A stretch of DNA of 64,000 nt from [Mycobacterium] zoologicum. GTDB taxonomy: Bacteria > Actinomycetota > Actinomycetes > Mycobacteriales > Mycobacteriaceae. Location of the stretch: assembly GCF_020172665.1 (NCBI RefSeq), contig NZ_CP083985.1, positions 2,201,857-2,265,856 on the forward strand. Direction: 5' to 3'. The notes under the pieces were generated by a model, which was not told the origin of the DNA, did no database searches, and worked only from the letters and a program-made list of their open reading frames with translations. Below, piece by piece: positions 11,026 through 20,266 of this stretch. Position numbers and translations under genes: made by a program. Positions within the stretch are counted from its first letter, which is position 1, and each line of letters begins with the position of its first letter.

Positions 11026-11042
11026 TACTACGGACTGTCGTA
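11026..11042. promoter_or_regulatory. Probable BlaI operator
   Basis: The imperfect palindrome TACTACGGACTGTCGTA has half-sites TACTAC and GTCGTA (reverse complement TACGAC, 5 of 6 identical), the form expected of mycobacterial BlaI sites. It lies between blaI and the divergent thioesterase gene, so it can autoregulate blaI-blaR and may also control the thioesterase. Confidence 0.7.
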
Positions 11043-11096
11043 TCGCCGGCTGTGGGTCTGCTGCGGCGCCGGTGAGCCGTCGTGTAGAACCATGAG

Positions 11097-11507
11097 ATGC
11101 CCGCCTCCGACTCGACACCGATACCCATCGCACCGTTCGACCACGGCATTGGCCTGGCCTTCACCGAGATCAGCCCGGACGGTGCGCGCGCAAGCCTGGA
11201 GCTGACACCCAAGCTGCACCAGCCCGCGGGCATCGTGCACGGCGGTGTGTACTGCACCATCGTCGAGAGCGTGGCGAGCGTCTCCGCGCACACCTGGCTT
11301 ACCCAGAACGGCGACCCGGGCGCCACGGTGGTGGGGGTCAACAACAACACCGATTTCCTGCGGGCGGTCTCATCGGGAACGGTGTTCGCCGCGGCCACCC
11401 CCATTCACCGAGGCCGCCGTCAGCAGCTGTGGCTGGTGACCATCACCGACGCCGACCAGCGGATGATCGCCCGCGGCCAGGTCCGGTTGCAGAACCTGTC
11501 GGGCTGA
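11097..11507 (+). CDS. PaaI-family hotdog thioesterase (Rv1847-like)
   Basis: 136 residues. The hotdog-fold signature HQPAGIVHGGVYCTIVESVAS carries the usual HGG turn with the downstream acidic residue. It continues with GNGDPGATVVGVNNNTDFLRAV and ends in a typical MIARGQVRLQNL strand. Such enzymes hydrolyse acyl- or aryl-CoA thioesters. It is divergent from blaI across the BlaI operator. In M. tuberculosis this gene precedes the urease operon, which is missing here; ndh follows instead. Confidence 0.87.
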   Translation: MPASDSTPIPIAPFDHGIGLAFTEISPDGARASLELTPKLHQPAGIVHGGVYCTIVESVASVSAHTWLTQNGDPGATVVGVNNNTDFLRAVSSGTVFAAATPIHRGRRQQLWLVTITDADQRMIARGQVRLQNLSG

Positions 11508-11534
11508 GCGGCTCCGCCGCGCTTGCGACCGCCG

Positions 11535-12920
11535 CTAGCTGATCGCGCGTTCGACGCCGCGCTGGGCCTCGGCGGCCAGCACCTCGAGCTGTTCGAGGCG
11601 GGTCCGGGCGAAGGCCTGCTGCTCGGTGATCGTGAGCTGCCCGCGCCGGGTGCTCAGGAACGTCACGTTCCAGGACAGCAGGGTGCTGATCTTGTTCTTG
11701 AATCCGACCAGGTACACCAAGTGCAGCACCAGCCATGCCAGCCAGGCCAGGAAGCCGCTGAACTCCAGCGGGCCGATCTTGGTGACCGCGGAGAATCGCG
11801 ACACCGTGGCCATCGAGCCCTTGTCCAGGTACTGGAACGGTTCGCGGTCGACCGGGTCGGCGCCGCCGAGTTCGGCCTTGATAGTGCTGGCCGCGTGCTT
11901 GGCGCCCTGGATGGCGCCCTGGGCCATACCCGGGACTCCGTCAACGGCCGCCATGTCGCCCACTACGAAGACGTTCGGGTGGCCCGGGACGGACAGGTCG
12001 GGCAGAACCTTGACCCGCCCGGCCCGGTCGAGTTCGACGGCGGACTGCTCGGCGAGGTCGCGGCCCAGCGGGCTGGCCGAGACGCCTGCGGACCACACCT
12101 TGCACTGGGATTCGATGCGCCGGGTGGTGCCGTCGGCGTCCTTGACAGTCAGGCCGTTGCGGTCGACATCGGTGACCATGGCGCCCAGCTGGATCTCCAC
12201 GCCCATCTTCTGCAGCCGCTCGGAAGCTTTGATGCCCAGTTTCTCGCCCATCGGCGGCAGGACGGCCGGGGCGGCGTCGAGCAGGATGACCCGCGCCTTG
12301 GTCGAATCGATGTTGCGGAACGCGCCCTTGAGCGTGTAGTTGGCCAACTCGGCGATCTGCCCGGCCATCTCGACGCCGGTGGGGCCCGCGCCGACCACCG
12401 TGAACGTCAGCAGCTTCTCGCGGCGCGCGGCGTCGCTGGAACGTTCGGCCTGCTCGAACGCGCTCAGAATGCGGCCGCGCAGTTCGAGGGCGTCGTCGAT
12501 GGTCTTCATGCCGGGCGCGAACTCGGCGAACTGGTCGTTGCCGAAGTAGGACTGGCCCGCGCCGGCGGCGATGATCAGGCTGTCGTACGGGGTGTTGTAG
12601 GTGTGGCCGAGCACCTCGGAGGTGACGAATTGTCCGGCCAGGTCGATGCCGGTGACGTCGCCCAGGAGGACCTGCGCGTTGCGCTGATTGCGCAGCACCA
12701 CGCGGGTGGACGGTGCGATCTCGCCTTCGGAGAGAATCCCGGTCGCCACCTGATAAAGCAGGGGCTGGAACAGGTGGTGGGTGGTGCGGGCGATCAGCTT
12801 GACATCCACATCAGCCCGCTTGAGCTTTTTGGCCGCGGTCAGACCACCGAATCCAGAGCCGATAATGACGACCTGGTGGCGTCGGTTCGGTTGCGCAGTG
12901 ATTTCAGGCTGGGCACTCAT
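11535..12920 (-). CDS. ndh: Type II NADH dehydrogenase
   Basis: 461 residues. The FAD dinucleotide-binding motif is VVIIGSGFGGLTAAKKL near residue 20; the NAD-binding motif is FTVVGAGPTGVEMAGQIAEL. C-terminal hydrophobic/amphipathic segments (SGFLAWLAWLVLHLVYLVGFKNK) attach it to the membrane. It transfers electrons from NADH to menaquinone without proton pumping. ATG 12920 is chosen; an upstream TTG (12941) overlaps the purine-rich ribosome-binding site GAGGAG and is less likely. In M. tuberculosis ndh belongs to the BlaI regulon. Confidence 0.93.
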   Translation of the reverse strand: MSAQPEITAQPNRRHQVVIIGSGFGGLTAAKKLKRADVDVKLIARTTHHLFQPLLYQVATGILSEGEIAPSTRVVLRNQRNAQVLLGDVTGIDLAGQFVTSEVLGHTYNTPYDSLIIAAGAGQSYFGNDQFAEFAPGMKTIDDALELRGRILSAFEQAERSSDAARREKLLTFTVVGAGPTGVEMAGQIAELANYTLKGAFRNIDSTKARVILLDAAPAVLPPMGEKLGIKASERLQKMGVEIQLGAMVTDVDRNGLTVKDADGTTRRIESQCKVWSAGVSASPLGRDLAEQSAVELDRAGRVKVLPDLSVPGHPNVFVVGDMAAVDGVPGMAQGAIQGAKHAASTIKAELGGADPVDREPFQYLDKGSMATVSRFSAVTKIGPLEFSGFLAWLAWLVLHLVYLVGFKNKISTLLSWNVTFLSTRRGQLTITEQQAFARTRLEQLEVLAAEAQRGVERAIS

Positions 12921-13038
12921 GGGAATCGGGTTGCTCCTCAACGGCGACTGCGTTCACAGATACGCTAGTCGACCCGCTCGGCGGTCACCGCATTCGTTGG
13001 TTGTGGGATTAACCACTCCCTGCCTGTTGAGGTGGCGG

Positions 13039-13710
13039 TCAGGCGAATTGAGCCAGTGCGCCGTGGCTGACATGCAGGGTCTGGCCGGTGATGTGCCGGG
13101 CCGACGGTGTGGTCAAAAACACTGCCAGGCGCGCGATCTCGGCGGCAACCGTCGGCCGGGTGCTGACAAGACCGTCGTAACCCGGGCGGATGCCGGCGCC
13201 GGCCGCGACCACGTTGACGGTGATCCCGCGGGTCCCGAACGCGGTTGCCTGCCCGGCGGTCCAGTTCGACAGGGCGGCCTTGATGGCCGCGTCGGGTCCG
13301 CCCTCGTCCGGGCACTCCGGCATCACCGAGATGACCGAGCCACCGGACCGCAGGTGGTCGCCGACGGTCGCGAGCGTGAGCACCGCCGAGAGCACCGTGG
13401 AGTCCAGTGCACTGCGCCACGCGGAGGCCTGGTCGGCCAGCGTGTAGGCGCGCGGGTCTCCGCCGTGCCAGCGCGGCGCCGGGACGTTGACGATGGTGTC
13501 CAGGTGCTGTGGGAAGAGGCTGCGGGCCTGTTGCAGGCTCGCCGGGTCGGAGTTGTCGCACACGACTGCGTTAGCGTCGAGTTCCTTGGCGGCGATCTCG
13601 AGTTCCGGGCCGCGCATACCCGCCAGGGTCACGGTATGTCCGGCCTCGGTGAAGCCTTCTGCGACCGCACGACCCAGTTCGGTGTCACCACCTGTGACCA
13701 GCACATCCAT
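13039..13710 (-). CDS. Atypical short-chain dehydrogenase/reductase-like protein (Rv1856c-like)
   Basis: 223 residues with a Rossmann fold beginning VLVTGGDTELGRAVAEGF. The usual catalytic YxxxK is altered: the Lys is in DAAIKAALSNW, but the position four residues before it is Asp, not Tyr. The C-terminus (ITGQTLHVSHGALAQFA) is SDR-like. The missing Tyr suggests a non-catalytic or unusual member. It is divergent from modA, as in M. tuberculosis. Confidence 0.8.
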   Translation of the reverse strand: MDVLVTGGDTELGRAVAEGFTEAGHTVTLAGMRGPELEIAAKELDANAVVCDNSDPASLQQARSLFPQHLDTIVNVPAPRWHGGDPRAYTLADQASAWRSALDSTVLSAVLTLATVGDHLRSGGSVISVMPECPDEGGPDAAIKAALSNWTAGQATAFGTRGITVNVVAAGAGIRPGYDGLVSTRPTVAAEIARLAVFLTTPSARHITGQTLHVSHGALAQFA

Positions 13711-13813
13711 CGGTCGAACCTCCTCGTGTTCGCAGCTATGTTACTGGACAGTAGCCGATTTGTGGGCACCGGGCGCGCCGGACAGCGCAGCTCACTTCGA
13801 TAGTGTGCGACCC

Positions 13814-14569
13814 ATGTGGCGGACCCGGGCGGTAATCGGTGCGGTGGTGGGCGTTCTGGCGGCCGGCCTGGTGGGCTGTAGTTCGGCACCCCAAACGCCG
13901 ACCATCACGGTGTTCGCGGCCGCGTCGTTGAAACCGGCGTTCACCGAGATCGCCCAGCGATTCAGCACCGACCACCCGGGCATGTCCGTGGATTTCAATT
14001 TCGCCGGTTCCTCGGATCTGGCCACCCAGCTGACCCAGGGCGCGGGTGCGGACGTGTTCGCCTCGGCCAACACCACGCAGATGAACAAGGTCGCCCAGGC
14101 CGGCCTGCTCGACGGTCCCGCGGTGCCGTTCGCCACCAACACGCTGGTGATCGTCACCCGGCCCGGAAACCCGGACGCGGTGCACTCTTTCGCCGATCTG
14201 ACCCGGCCCGGACTCGTCGTGGTGGTCTGCCAACCGCCGGTGCCGTGCGGAGCCGCCACCCGCAAGGTGGCGGACAGTCTCGGAGTCACGCTGGAGCCGC
14301 TCAGTGAGGAATCCGACGTCACCGACGTGCTCAACAAGGTCATCACCGGCCAGGCCGATGCCGGTGTGGTCTATCGCACCGACGCGATCAACGCCGGCGA
14401 CAAGGTCACCACCGTCGAGTTCCCCCAATCCGCCGAGGCCGTCAACACCTACCCGATAGCGCTGATCAAGGACGCACCGCAGGCCGGACCGGCCCGCGAC
14501 TTCGTCGACCTGGTCACCGGCGAAGCGGGCCAGAAGGTGCTGGACGCGGCCGGCTTCGGTAAGCCCTGA
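13814..14569 (+). CDS. modA: Molybdate ABC transporter, substrate-binding lipoprotein
   Basis: 251 residues. A lipoprotein signal peptide ends in the lipobox LVGC (MWRTRAV...LAAGLVGCSS). The periplasmic-binding domain starts ITVFAAASLKPAFTEIA, with the typical ModA segments NFAGSSDLATQLTQGAGADVFASA and GQADAGVVYRTDA. It captures molybdate outside the membrane for ModB/ModC. The ATG at 13814 fits the signal peptide. modB follows after 6 bp. Confidence 0.92.
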   Translation: MWRTRAVIGAVVGVLAAGLVGCSSAPQTPTITVFAAASLKPAFTEIAQRFSTDHPGMSVDFNFAGSSDLATQLTQGAGADVFASANTTQMNKVAQAGLLDGPAVPFATNTLVIVTRPGNPDAVHSFADLTRPGLVVVVCQPPVPCGAATRKVADSLGVTLEPLSEESDVTDVLNKVITGQADAGVVYRTDAINAGDKVTTVEFPQSAEAVNTYPIALIKDAPQAGPARDFVDLVTGEAGQKVLDAAGFGKP

Positions 14570-14575
14570 TCGCCA

Positions 14576-15367
14576 GTGGCGAACCGGCCCACCGACCTGC
14601 CGGGCTGGGTGTATGTGCCCGCCTCGATCGGCGCCGCTTTCGTGGTCCTGCCGCTGGTGGGCATCGCGGTCAAGGTTGACTGGCCGCATTTCTGGTCGCT
14701 GATCAGCAGTCCGTCGGCGACGACCGCTCTGGGGTTGAGTCTGCGGACCGCCGCGGCCAGCACCGCGCTGTGTGTGCTGCTCGGGGTACCGATGGCGATG
14801 GTGCTGGCGCGAAGTCACGCGAAGGTGGTGCAGGTGCTGCGTCCCCTGGTGCTGCTGCCGCTGGTACTGCCGCCGGTGGTGGGCGGCATCGCGCTGCTGT
14901 ACGCCTTCGGCAGGATGGGCCTGCTGGGTCGTTACCTGGATGCGGCCGGGGTCCACATCGCCTTCACCACCACCGCGGTGGTGCTGGCTCAGACATTCGT
15001 GTCGTTGCCGTTTCTGGTGATCGCGCTGGAAGGTGCGGCCCGTACCGCCGGCGCCGACTACGAGGTGGTGGCCGCAACCCTGGGCGCGCGGCCGAGCACG
15101 GTGTGGTGGCGGGTCAGCCTGCCGCTGCTGTGGCCCGGGCTGATCTCGGGTGCAGTCCTGGCGTTCGCGCGGTCGTTGGGGGAGTTCGGGGCGACGCTCA
15201 CCTTCGCCGGCTCCCGGGAGGGAGTTACCCGGACGTTGCCGCTGGCCATCTACCTGCAGCGGGTGACCGATGCCGACGCCGCGGCCGCGATGTCCCTGCT
15301 GCTGGTGGCCGTGGCCGCGATCGTGGTGTTGGGTCTGGGTGCCCGACGGCTGGCCGGCGTGCGGTGA
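14576..15367 (+). CDS. modB: Molybdate ABC transporter, permease
   Basis: 263 residues, GTG start, with about five to six transmembrane helices. The EAA permease loop is [37 protein letters not shown] in outline, followed by [14 protein letters not shown], both characteristic of ModB. The stop codon overlaps the modC start (GTGA). Confidence 0.92.
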   Translation: MANRPTDLPGWVYVPASIGAAFVVLPLVGIAVKVDWPHFWSLISSPSATTALGLSLRTAAASTALCVLLGVPMAMVLARSHAKVVQVLRPLVLLPLVLPPVVGGIALLYAFGRMGLLGRYLDAAGVHIAFTTTAVVLAQTFVSLPFLVIALEGAARTAGADYEVVAATLGARPSTVWWRVSLPLLWPGLISGAVLAFARSLGEFGATLTFAGSREGVTRTLPLAIYLQRVTDADAAAAMSLLLVAVAAIVVLGLGARRLAGVR

Positions 15368-16488
15368 ACACCATGGCGCAGCGGCTGACATTGCACGCCG
15401 TGGTGGCTGAGCGCGGCCTGGACATCCGGCTTACCGTCGAACCGGGAGAAGTGCTGGCCGTGCTGGGCCCCAACGGCGCCGGTAAATCCACCCTGCTGCA
15501 CGTGATCGCCGGTCTGCTGCTGCCCGACGAGGGCAGCGTGCGGGTCGGTGACCGGGTGCTGACCGACACCGGTGCCGGCGTGCAGGTGGCCACCCGGGAT
15601 CGTCGGGTGGGGCTGCTGTTGCAGGAGCCCCTGCTGTTCCCGCACCTGAGCGTGGCGGCCAACGTGGCGTTCGGGCCGCACAGCCGGCGGCGCCGTCGTC
15701 TCGGCGAGCTGCGGCGGCCGCCGGCCCGTGCGATCGCGCAGCCCTGGTTGCGTGCGGTGGCCGCCGAGGAACTGGCCGACCGCAAGCCGCGCCGGCTCTC
15801 CGGCGGCCAGGCGCAGCGGGTCGCCATAGCCCGGGCATTGGCCGCCGAGCCGGACGTGTTGCTGCTCGACGAACCGCTGGCCGGGCTCGACGTCGGATCG
15901 GCGGCCACGGTACGCACGGTGCTGCGCGACGTCGTCGCCACCACGCGCCGCACGACGGTGCTGGTCACCCACGACCTGCTGGATGTGTTTGCGCTGGCCG
16001 ACCAGGTCGTGGTGATCGAGGCCGGCCGGGTCGCCGAGATCGGCAGCACCGCCGAGGTTTTGGCCGCACCGCGCAGCGGGTTCGGGGCGTTGCTGGCCGG
16101 CCTCAATCTGGTGTCCGGGGTGCTTGATGACGCCGGCGTTCTGCGCACCGACTGGGGGGACAGTTGGCAGGGCAGCGCCGATGCCGAGCTGGCCGCAGGT
16201 TGTCGCGCGGTCGCGATCTTCCTGCCCAAAGCGGTGGCGGTGTACCCGGAACCGCCGTCGTCGGGCAGTCCGCGCAACCTGGTCCGGGTCACGGTGGCCG
16301 AAGTGGACGCCCGCGGCCGGGTGATTCAGATACGCGGGACCGAACAGCCGGACGGGTCACCGGGCCTGCTCGCCGACATCACTGCGGACGCCGCGGCTGA
16401 GCTGCGGCTGACACCCGGGCAGACAGTCTGGTTCGGGGTCAAAGCGCAGGAAGTGACCCTGCGCGCGACACACCCCGAGGCGCGGTAG
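15364..16488 (+). CDS. modC: Molybdate ABC transporter, ATP-binding protein
   Basis: 374 residues from GTG 15364, which overlaps the modB stop; ATG 15373 is a possible alternative. Walker A is GPNGAGKST, the ABC signature LSGGQAQR, Walker [12 protein letters not shown], and the switch His is in VTHDLLDVF. The C-terminal region (from about [21 protein letters not shown]) is a TOBE/MOP-like regulatory domain as in other ModC proteins. It energises molybdate import. Confidence 0.92.
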   Translation: MNTMAQRLTLHAVVAERGLDIRLTVEPGEVLAVLGPNGAGKSTLLHVIAGLLLPDEGSVRVGDRVLTDTGAGVQVATRDRRVGLLLQEPLLFPHLSVAANVAFGPHSRRRRRLGELRRPPARAIAQPWLRAVAAEELADRKPRRLSGGQAQRVAIARALAAEPDVLLLDEPLAGLDVGSAATVRTVLRDVVATTRRTTVLVTHDLLDVFALADQVVVIEAGRVAEIGSTAEVLAAPRSGFGALLAGLNLVSGVLDDAGVLRTDWGDSWQGSADAELAAGCRAVAIFLPKAVAVYPEPPSSGSPRNLVRVTVAEVDARGRVIQIRGTEQPDGSPGLLADITADAAAELRLTPGQTVWFGVKAQEVTLRATHPEAR

Positions 16489-16525
16489 CTTGCGCCTTGC
16501 GGGCCAGACGGTAGATTTTTCTGCC

Positions 16526-17434
16526 ATGACACAGGTGGACCTGACCTCAGCGGCCCACAGGGGCTTTCGGGCGGCGGCGTCAGCCGCCGCGATCGCCGGC
16601 GTTCTGGCGCTGGTCGGAGCGGCCCCGGTGTATGCCGACCCGGCCCCGCCGACCCAGCCGTCGCCGGCTGGTGAGGCTCCGGCGGAAGAGCCGATCACCC
16701 CACCGGCGGGCCTGATCCCGCTGCCGCCCGAGGCGGTCGCGCCCGAGGTGGGCCGGGTTGACGACACCGCCGGGGGATTCAGCTACGTCCTGCCCGCTGG
16801 CTGGGTGCAGTCCGACACCAGCCACCTCGAGTACGGCTCGTCGCTGCTGAGCAAGAAGACCGGTGAGTCGATGCTGCCCGGCCAGCCCGCGCCGGTGGCC
16901 AACGACACCAGGATCGTGCTCGGCAAGCTGGACCAGCGGCTCTACGCCAGCGCTGAAACCGACAACGCCAAGGCCGCCACCCGGCTCGGTTCGGACATGG
17001 GCGAATTCTTCATGCCATTCCCGGGCACCCGTGCCAACCAGGCCAGCGCGCCGCTCACCGGCGGCGGGTTGACCGGGAGCGCCACCTACTACGAGGTCAA
17101 GTTCACCGACCCGGCCAAGCCGGTCGGCCAGATCTGGAGTGGCGTGATCGGCGTGCCGCCGGCCAGCGGCACCGGCCCGCAGAGCGAGCGGTGGTTCGTG
17201 GTGTGGCTGGGAACCGCCAACAACCCGGTGGACGCCGGTGCTGCAATCGCGCTGGCCGAGTCCATCCGCCCGCTCGCCGCCCCCGCGGCAGAGCCTGCCC
17301 CGGGTACGGGCCCGGCTCCCGGCGGTCCGGCACCGGCCGCCCCAGCGCCCGGTGATGTGGCACCGGCCGCGCCGGCACCCGGCGGTCCGGTACCGGACGC
17401 CGGTGCTGCACCCGCGGCGGCCCCGGCGGCCTGA
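16526..17434 (+). CDS. apa: Apa, secreted alanine/proline-rich fibronectin-attachment protein
   Basis: 302 residues. The signal peptide ends [10 protein letters not shown]; then a Pro/Ala-rich linker ([19 protein letters not shown]), the conserved FAP domain ([20 protein letters not shown] through [24 protein letters not shown]), and a C-terminal repetitive tail of APG/APA units. The M. tuberculosis homologue is a mannosylated secreted and surface adhesin binding fibronectin and lectins. ATG 16526 gives a normal signal peptide. It follows modC as in M. tuberculosis. Confidence 0.93.
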   Translation: MTQVDLTSAAHRGFRAAASAAAIAGVLALVGAAPVYADPAPPTQPSPAGEAPAEEPITPPAGLIPLPPEAVAPEVGRVDDTAGGFSYVLPAGWVQSDTSHLEYGSSLLSKKTGESMLPGQPAPVANDTRIVLGKLDQRLYASAETDNAKAATRLGSDMGEFFMPFPGTRANQASAPLTGGGLTGSATYYEVKFTDPAKPVGQIWSGVIGVPPASGTGPQSERWFVVWLGTANNPVDAGAAIALAESIRPLAAPAAEPAPGTGPAPGGPAPAAPAPGDVAPAAPAPGGPVPDAGAAPAAAPAA

Positions 17435-17453
17435 TCGCGGATTGAGGGCGGAT

Positions 17454-17747
17454 ATGGCCCTAAGCCATCTCGCTGTCGTGCTGTCCACTCCCACGTCGGT
17501 CAGCTGGCTGGGCTACATCCTGATCGGCGGTATCGCCGGCTGGTTCGCAAACCGCATCATCAGCGGTGGGCCGTCGGGCATCCTGCTCAACATCGCCATC
17601 GGTGTGATCGGCGGCTATCTCGGCGGGATGCTGCTTGAGTGGTTCGGCGTCGATGTCGACGCCGGCCGCAGGTGGTTCACCTTCTTCGTGGCACTGGGCG
17701 GGGCCATCGTTCTGCTGTGGATCGTCGGCCTGGTGCGCCGCAGGTAA
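17454..17747 (+). CDS. GlsB/YeaQ/YmgE-family small membrane protein (Rv1861-like)
   Basis: 97 residues with three hydrophobic helices. The conserved YILIGGIAGWFANRIISG and IGVIGGYLGGMLL segments define the transglycosylase-associated/YeaQ family of stress-linked membrane proteins of unknown mechanism. It lies 19 bp after apa and is convergent with the CPBP gene. The frame is open further upstream, but ATG 17454 gives the family N-terminus. Confidence 0.85.
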   Translation: MALSHLAVVLSTPTSVSWLGYILIGGIAGWFANRIISGGPSGILLNIAIGVIGGYLGGMLLEWFGVDVDAGRRWFTFFVALGGAIVLLWIVGLVRRR

Positions 17748-17754
17748 AGGCGGC

Positions 17755-18522
17755 TCAGGCCGACAGCTGCCACACCAGGGCGGCCGCCAGGGCGCCGACC
17801 CCGTTGAGCGACCAGTGCAGGGCGATCGGCGCGATGATGCTGCCGCTGCGCCGGCGCAGCCAGCTGAACACGAAACCGGCGGCGCCGGTGGCCAGCACCG
17901 CCAGCGTCACGCCTGCCACCATGCCGAAGAACCCGCCGCCCAACAAGCGGGTGAAGCCGACGTTGCTGCTGGTCAGTCCCAGTGAGGTGGCGACATGCCA
18001 CAGCCCGAACAACAGCGAGCCGGCGGCGGCCACTCCGCGGAATCCCCACGCCCGGTGCAGTGCGCCGTGGAGTGCTCCGCGGAAGGCCAGCTCCTCGGGG
18101 ATCACGGTCTGCAACGGGATGATCAGCAGCGACGCGACCAGTGCGCCGGACAGCGTGGCGTAGTGGTTGTTCAGAAACATCGGCCGGGTCCAGGGCAACA
18201 GCGCGCCGAGCGCGATGGCGCAGACCACGATCAGCACCGCGGCGGCGGCATAACCGACCCCGCTCTTCCAGTGCGCGCGGCCCAGGCCCAGCTCAGCCCA
18301 GCTCAGGCCGTTGTAGCGGACCAGGAACACTAGGCCGACCGCGGTGGCCGGCACAGTGGCAACCGCAGCCCAGGGGGTGGTGAAGTGGGCGATCAGGTTG
18401 GCCAGCGCAAGCACCACCACCACGACGGCGACGTCGACGTGGGCGCGGAACTGATGCAGCGCCGACAGCTGGGGCACCAATGGGTGATGAACTGCGGGCA
18501 CTGCGAGGTCGGGGCCAGGCAT
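17755..18522 (-). CDS. CPBP-family intramembrane metalloprotease (Rv1863c-like)
   Basis: 255 residues and about eight hydrophobic helices. It carries the Abi/CPBP motifs in order: PEELAFRGALHG (EExxxR), LLFGLWHV (FxxxH), and ALHWSLNGVG (HxxxN). These match the intramembrane glutamic/metal protease family related to CAAX proteases and bacteriocin-immunity proteins. The substrate is unknown. Confidence 0.87.
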   Translation of the reverse strand: MPGPDLAVPAVHHPLVPQLSALHQFRAHVDVAVVVVVLALANLIAHFTTPWAAVATVPATAVGLVFLVRYNGLSWAELGLGRAHWKSGVGYAAAAVLIVVCAIALGALLPWTRPMFLNNHYATLSGALVASLLIIPLQTVIPEELAFRGALHGALHRAWGFRGVAAAGSLLFGLWHVATSLGLTSSNVGFTRLLGGGFFGMVAGVTLAVLATGAAGFVFSWLRRRSGSIIAPIALHWSLNGVGALAAALVWQLSA

Positions 18523-18533
18523 TGGCCGCGAGT

Positions 18534-18956
18534 CTACTCGCGATCTTTACTTGGGCCGTGCGTCTCACAGAGCACCCGGGCCGGGTCACCGGTGGAGGTG
18601 TTCTGGCTTATGACCTTCCCGTTCACGGTGACGGTGCAGGTCAGGGCACCGGGTCCGGCTGTTTGCGCGCTCAGCGAATAGGACGCCGGGCTGACGGCAT
18701 TCGTCATCGAGCCGGTCAGCTGGATCGACCACGGCAGCGCGACATCGGTGGCGTGCGCCTGACCGTTCTGCACCTGGTAGGTGACGTAGCTGGCGACGCC
18801 CGTGCCGGTCAGGTCGTAGCGGACCGGCACCTTGGTGTGGTCCGGGGTCGCGCCGGCCGTCGGGATACTGGCGATGGTGGCCGAGGCCATGAGGACGCCG
18901 GCCAGCAGCGACATTGCCCTGCGGGACATCCGGCCCGGTGACAGGTGAACAGTCAT
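18534..18956 (-). CDS. Secreted MmpS-like protein without an MmpL partner
   Basis: 140 residues from ATG 18956, with a signal sequence (MSLLAGVLMASATIASIP, then TAGATPDH). The mature domain resembles the MmpS beta-sandwich: VRYDLTGTGVASYVTYQVQNG, ALPWSIQLTG and the Cys pair in LTCTVTVNGKVI and ARVLCETHG. Compare mmpS at 62380, which has the same TYEVSGTGG, ALPWSF and CRVTVDD pattern. No mmpL lies nearby, so it acts alone or with a distant RND transporter. It ends 11 bp before the CPBP gene start. Confidence 0.8.
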   Translation of the reverse strand: MTVHLSPGRMSRRAMSLLAGVLMASATIASIPTAGATPDHTKVPVRYDLTGTGVASYVTYQVQNGQAHATDVALPWSIQLTGSMTNAVSPASYSLSAQTAGPGALTCTVTVNGKVISQNTSTGDPARVLCETHGPSKDRE

Positions 18957-18966
18957 GGCGGTCACC

Positions 18967-20202
18967 CTATCCCGCCGTGGTCCCTGGCAACGGTGTCTTC
19001 GGATCGGCCAGTCGATCGGGGTCGACTGGTGCCTGTGACCGGATCAGGGCCTTGATGTCGTCGAGGCCCTCCCAGATGTTGACGTTCATCCCGGCCAGGA
19101 CACGGTTGTCGTCGGCCAGCCAGAAACTGGTGTATTCGCGCCCGCTCACATTGCCGCGGAACACCACCCGGGAGGTTCCGGACGCGTGGCCGACGTATTC
19201 CATCCCAAGGTCGTACTGGTCGGTGAAGAAATATGGCAGCGCATCGTATTCGGCGGATTCGCCGAGCATTCCCGCCACCGCGACCTCTGGCTGGTTGAGC
19301 GCGTTCGCCCAGTGTTCGATGCGGATTCGGGCGCCCAGCACCGGATGCTGTGCGGCGGCGATATCACCGACCGCATAGACGTCGGGGTCGCTGCTGCGCA
19401 GCCCGGCATCGACCGACACACCTCTGTCAGCAATGGCAAGACCGGCCTGCTCCGCCAGTTCGATGTTGGCCTGGGCGCCGACGGCGACCAGCACCGCGCC
19501 GGCATTGACCTGGGTACCGTCACCCAGTCGCAGACCACTGGCCGTACCGCCGGCCGAGGTGATCTCCGCGACCGCCGACCCCAAGCGCAGGTCGACGCCG
19601 TGTTGACGATGCAGGTCGGCGAAGACCTCACCGTTCTCTGCGCCGAGGCTGGACAGTAGCGGTAGCGCAGCCGATTCCACCACCGTGACGTCAATGCCGC
19701 GTTGGCGGGCACTGGCCGCCACCTCCATCCCGATCCAGCCGGCACCTATCACTGCCAACGGGCTGCCTGCGCTGAACGCGGAATCCAATGCCTCCGCGTC
19801 GTCAACCGTACGCAGGTAATGCACGCCCTTGGCATCGGCGCCCGGGATCGGCACCCGTCGCGACCGTGACCCCGTGGCCAGCAGCAGCTTGTCGTAGCCG
19901 ACACCGGTGCCGTCGGACAGGCTGACGGTGTGTGCGGCCAAATCCAGCCCCACCGCGGCAGTGCCGACCCGCAGGTCGACATCGTGCTCGCGGTACCACT
20001 CCTGGTCGTGCACCGTGAAGTCGGGGAGTTTCTTCTTGCCCGCCAAGAACTCCTTGGACAGCGGCGGGCGTTCGTAGGGGAGATGTTGCTCTTCACCGAC
20101 TAATACGATTTTCCCGTCGAAACCCTTGGCGCGCATCGCTTCTGCTGCCTTGGCTCCGGCCAGGCCGCCTCCGACGATCACGAATGTAGTGGATGCTGAC
20201 AT
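18967..20202 (-). CDS. Ferredoxin reductase-type FAD/NAD(P)-dependent oxidoreductase (Rv1869c-like)
   Basis: 411 residues. FAD-binding motif FVIVGGGLAGAKAAEAMRAKG at the N-terminus, second dinucleotide motif AVIGAGWIGMEVAASARQRG, and YAVGDIAAAQHP near the FAD flavin. The C-terminal reductase domain (EHWANALNQPEVAVAGMLG onwards) is the one found in oxygenase-coupled ferredoxin reductases. It would pass electrons from NAD(P)H to a ferredoxin, probably for cytochrome P450 or dioxygenase partners not in this window. Confidence 0.9.
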   Translation of the reverse strand: MSASTTFVIVGGGLAGAKAAEAMRAKGFDGKIVLVGEEQHLPYERPPLSKEFLAGKKKLPDFTVHDQEWYREHDVDLRVGTAAVGLDLAAHTVSLSDGTGVGYDKLLLATGSRSRRVPIPGADAKGVHYLRTVDDAEALDSAFSAGSPLAVIGAGWIGMEVAASARQRGIDVTVVESAALPLLSSLGAENGEVFADLHRQHGVDLRLGSAVAEITSAGGTASGLRLGDGTQVNAGAVLVAVGAQANIELAEQAGLAIADRGVSVDAGLRSSDPDVYAVGDIAAAQHPVLGARIRIEHWANALNQPEVAVAGMLGESAEYDALPYFFTDQYDLGMEYVGHASGTSRVVFRGNVSGREYTSFWLADDNRVLAGMNVNIWEGLDDIKALIRSQAPVDPDRLADPKTPLPGTTAG

Positions 20203-20266
20203 GAGGTTCTCCGCTCTACGCCGACGTCACCGGCCAGCCTAGCGGGGATCGGTTTGGTGCGTCCGG

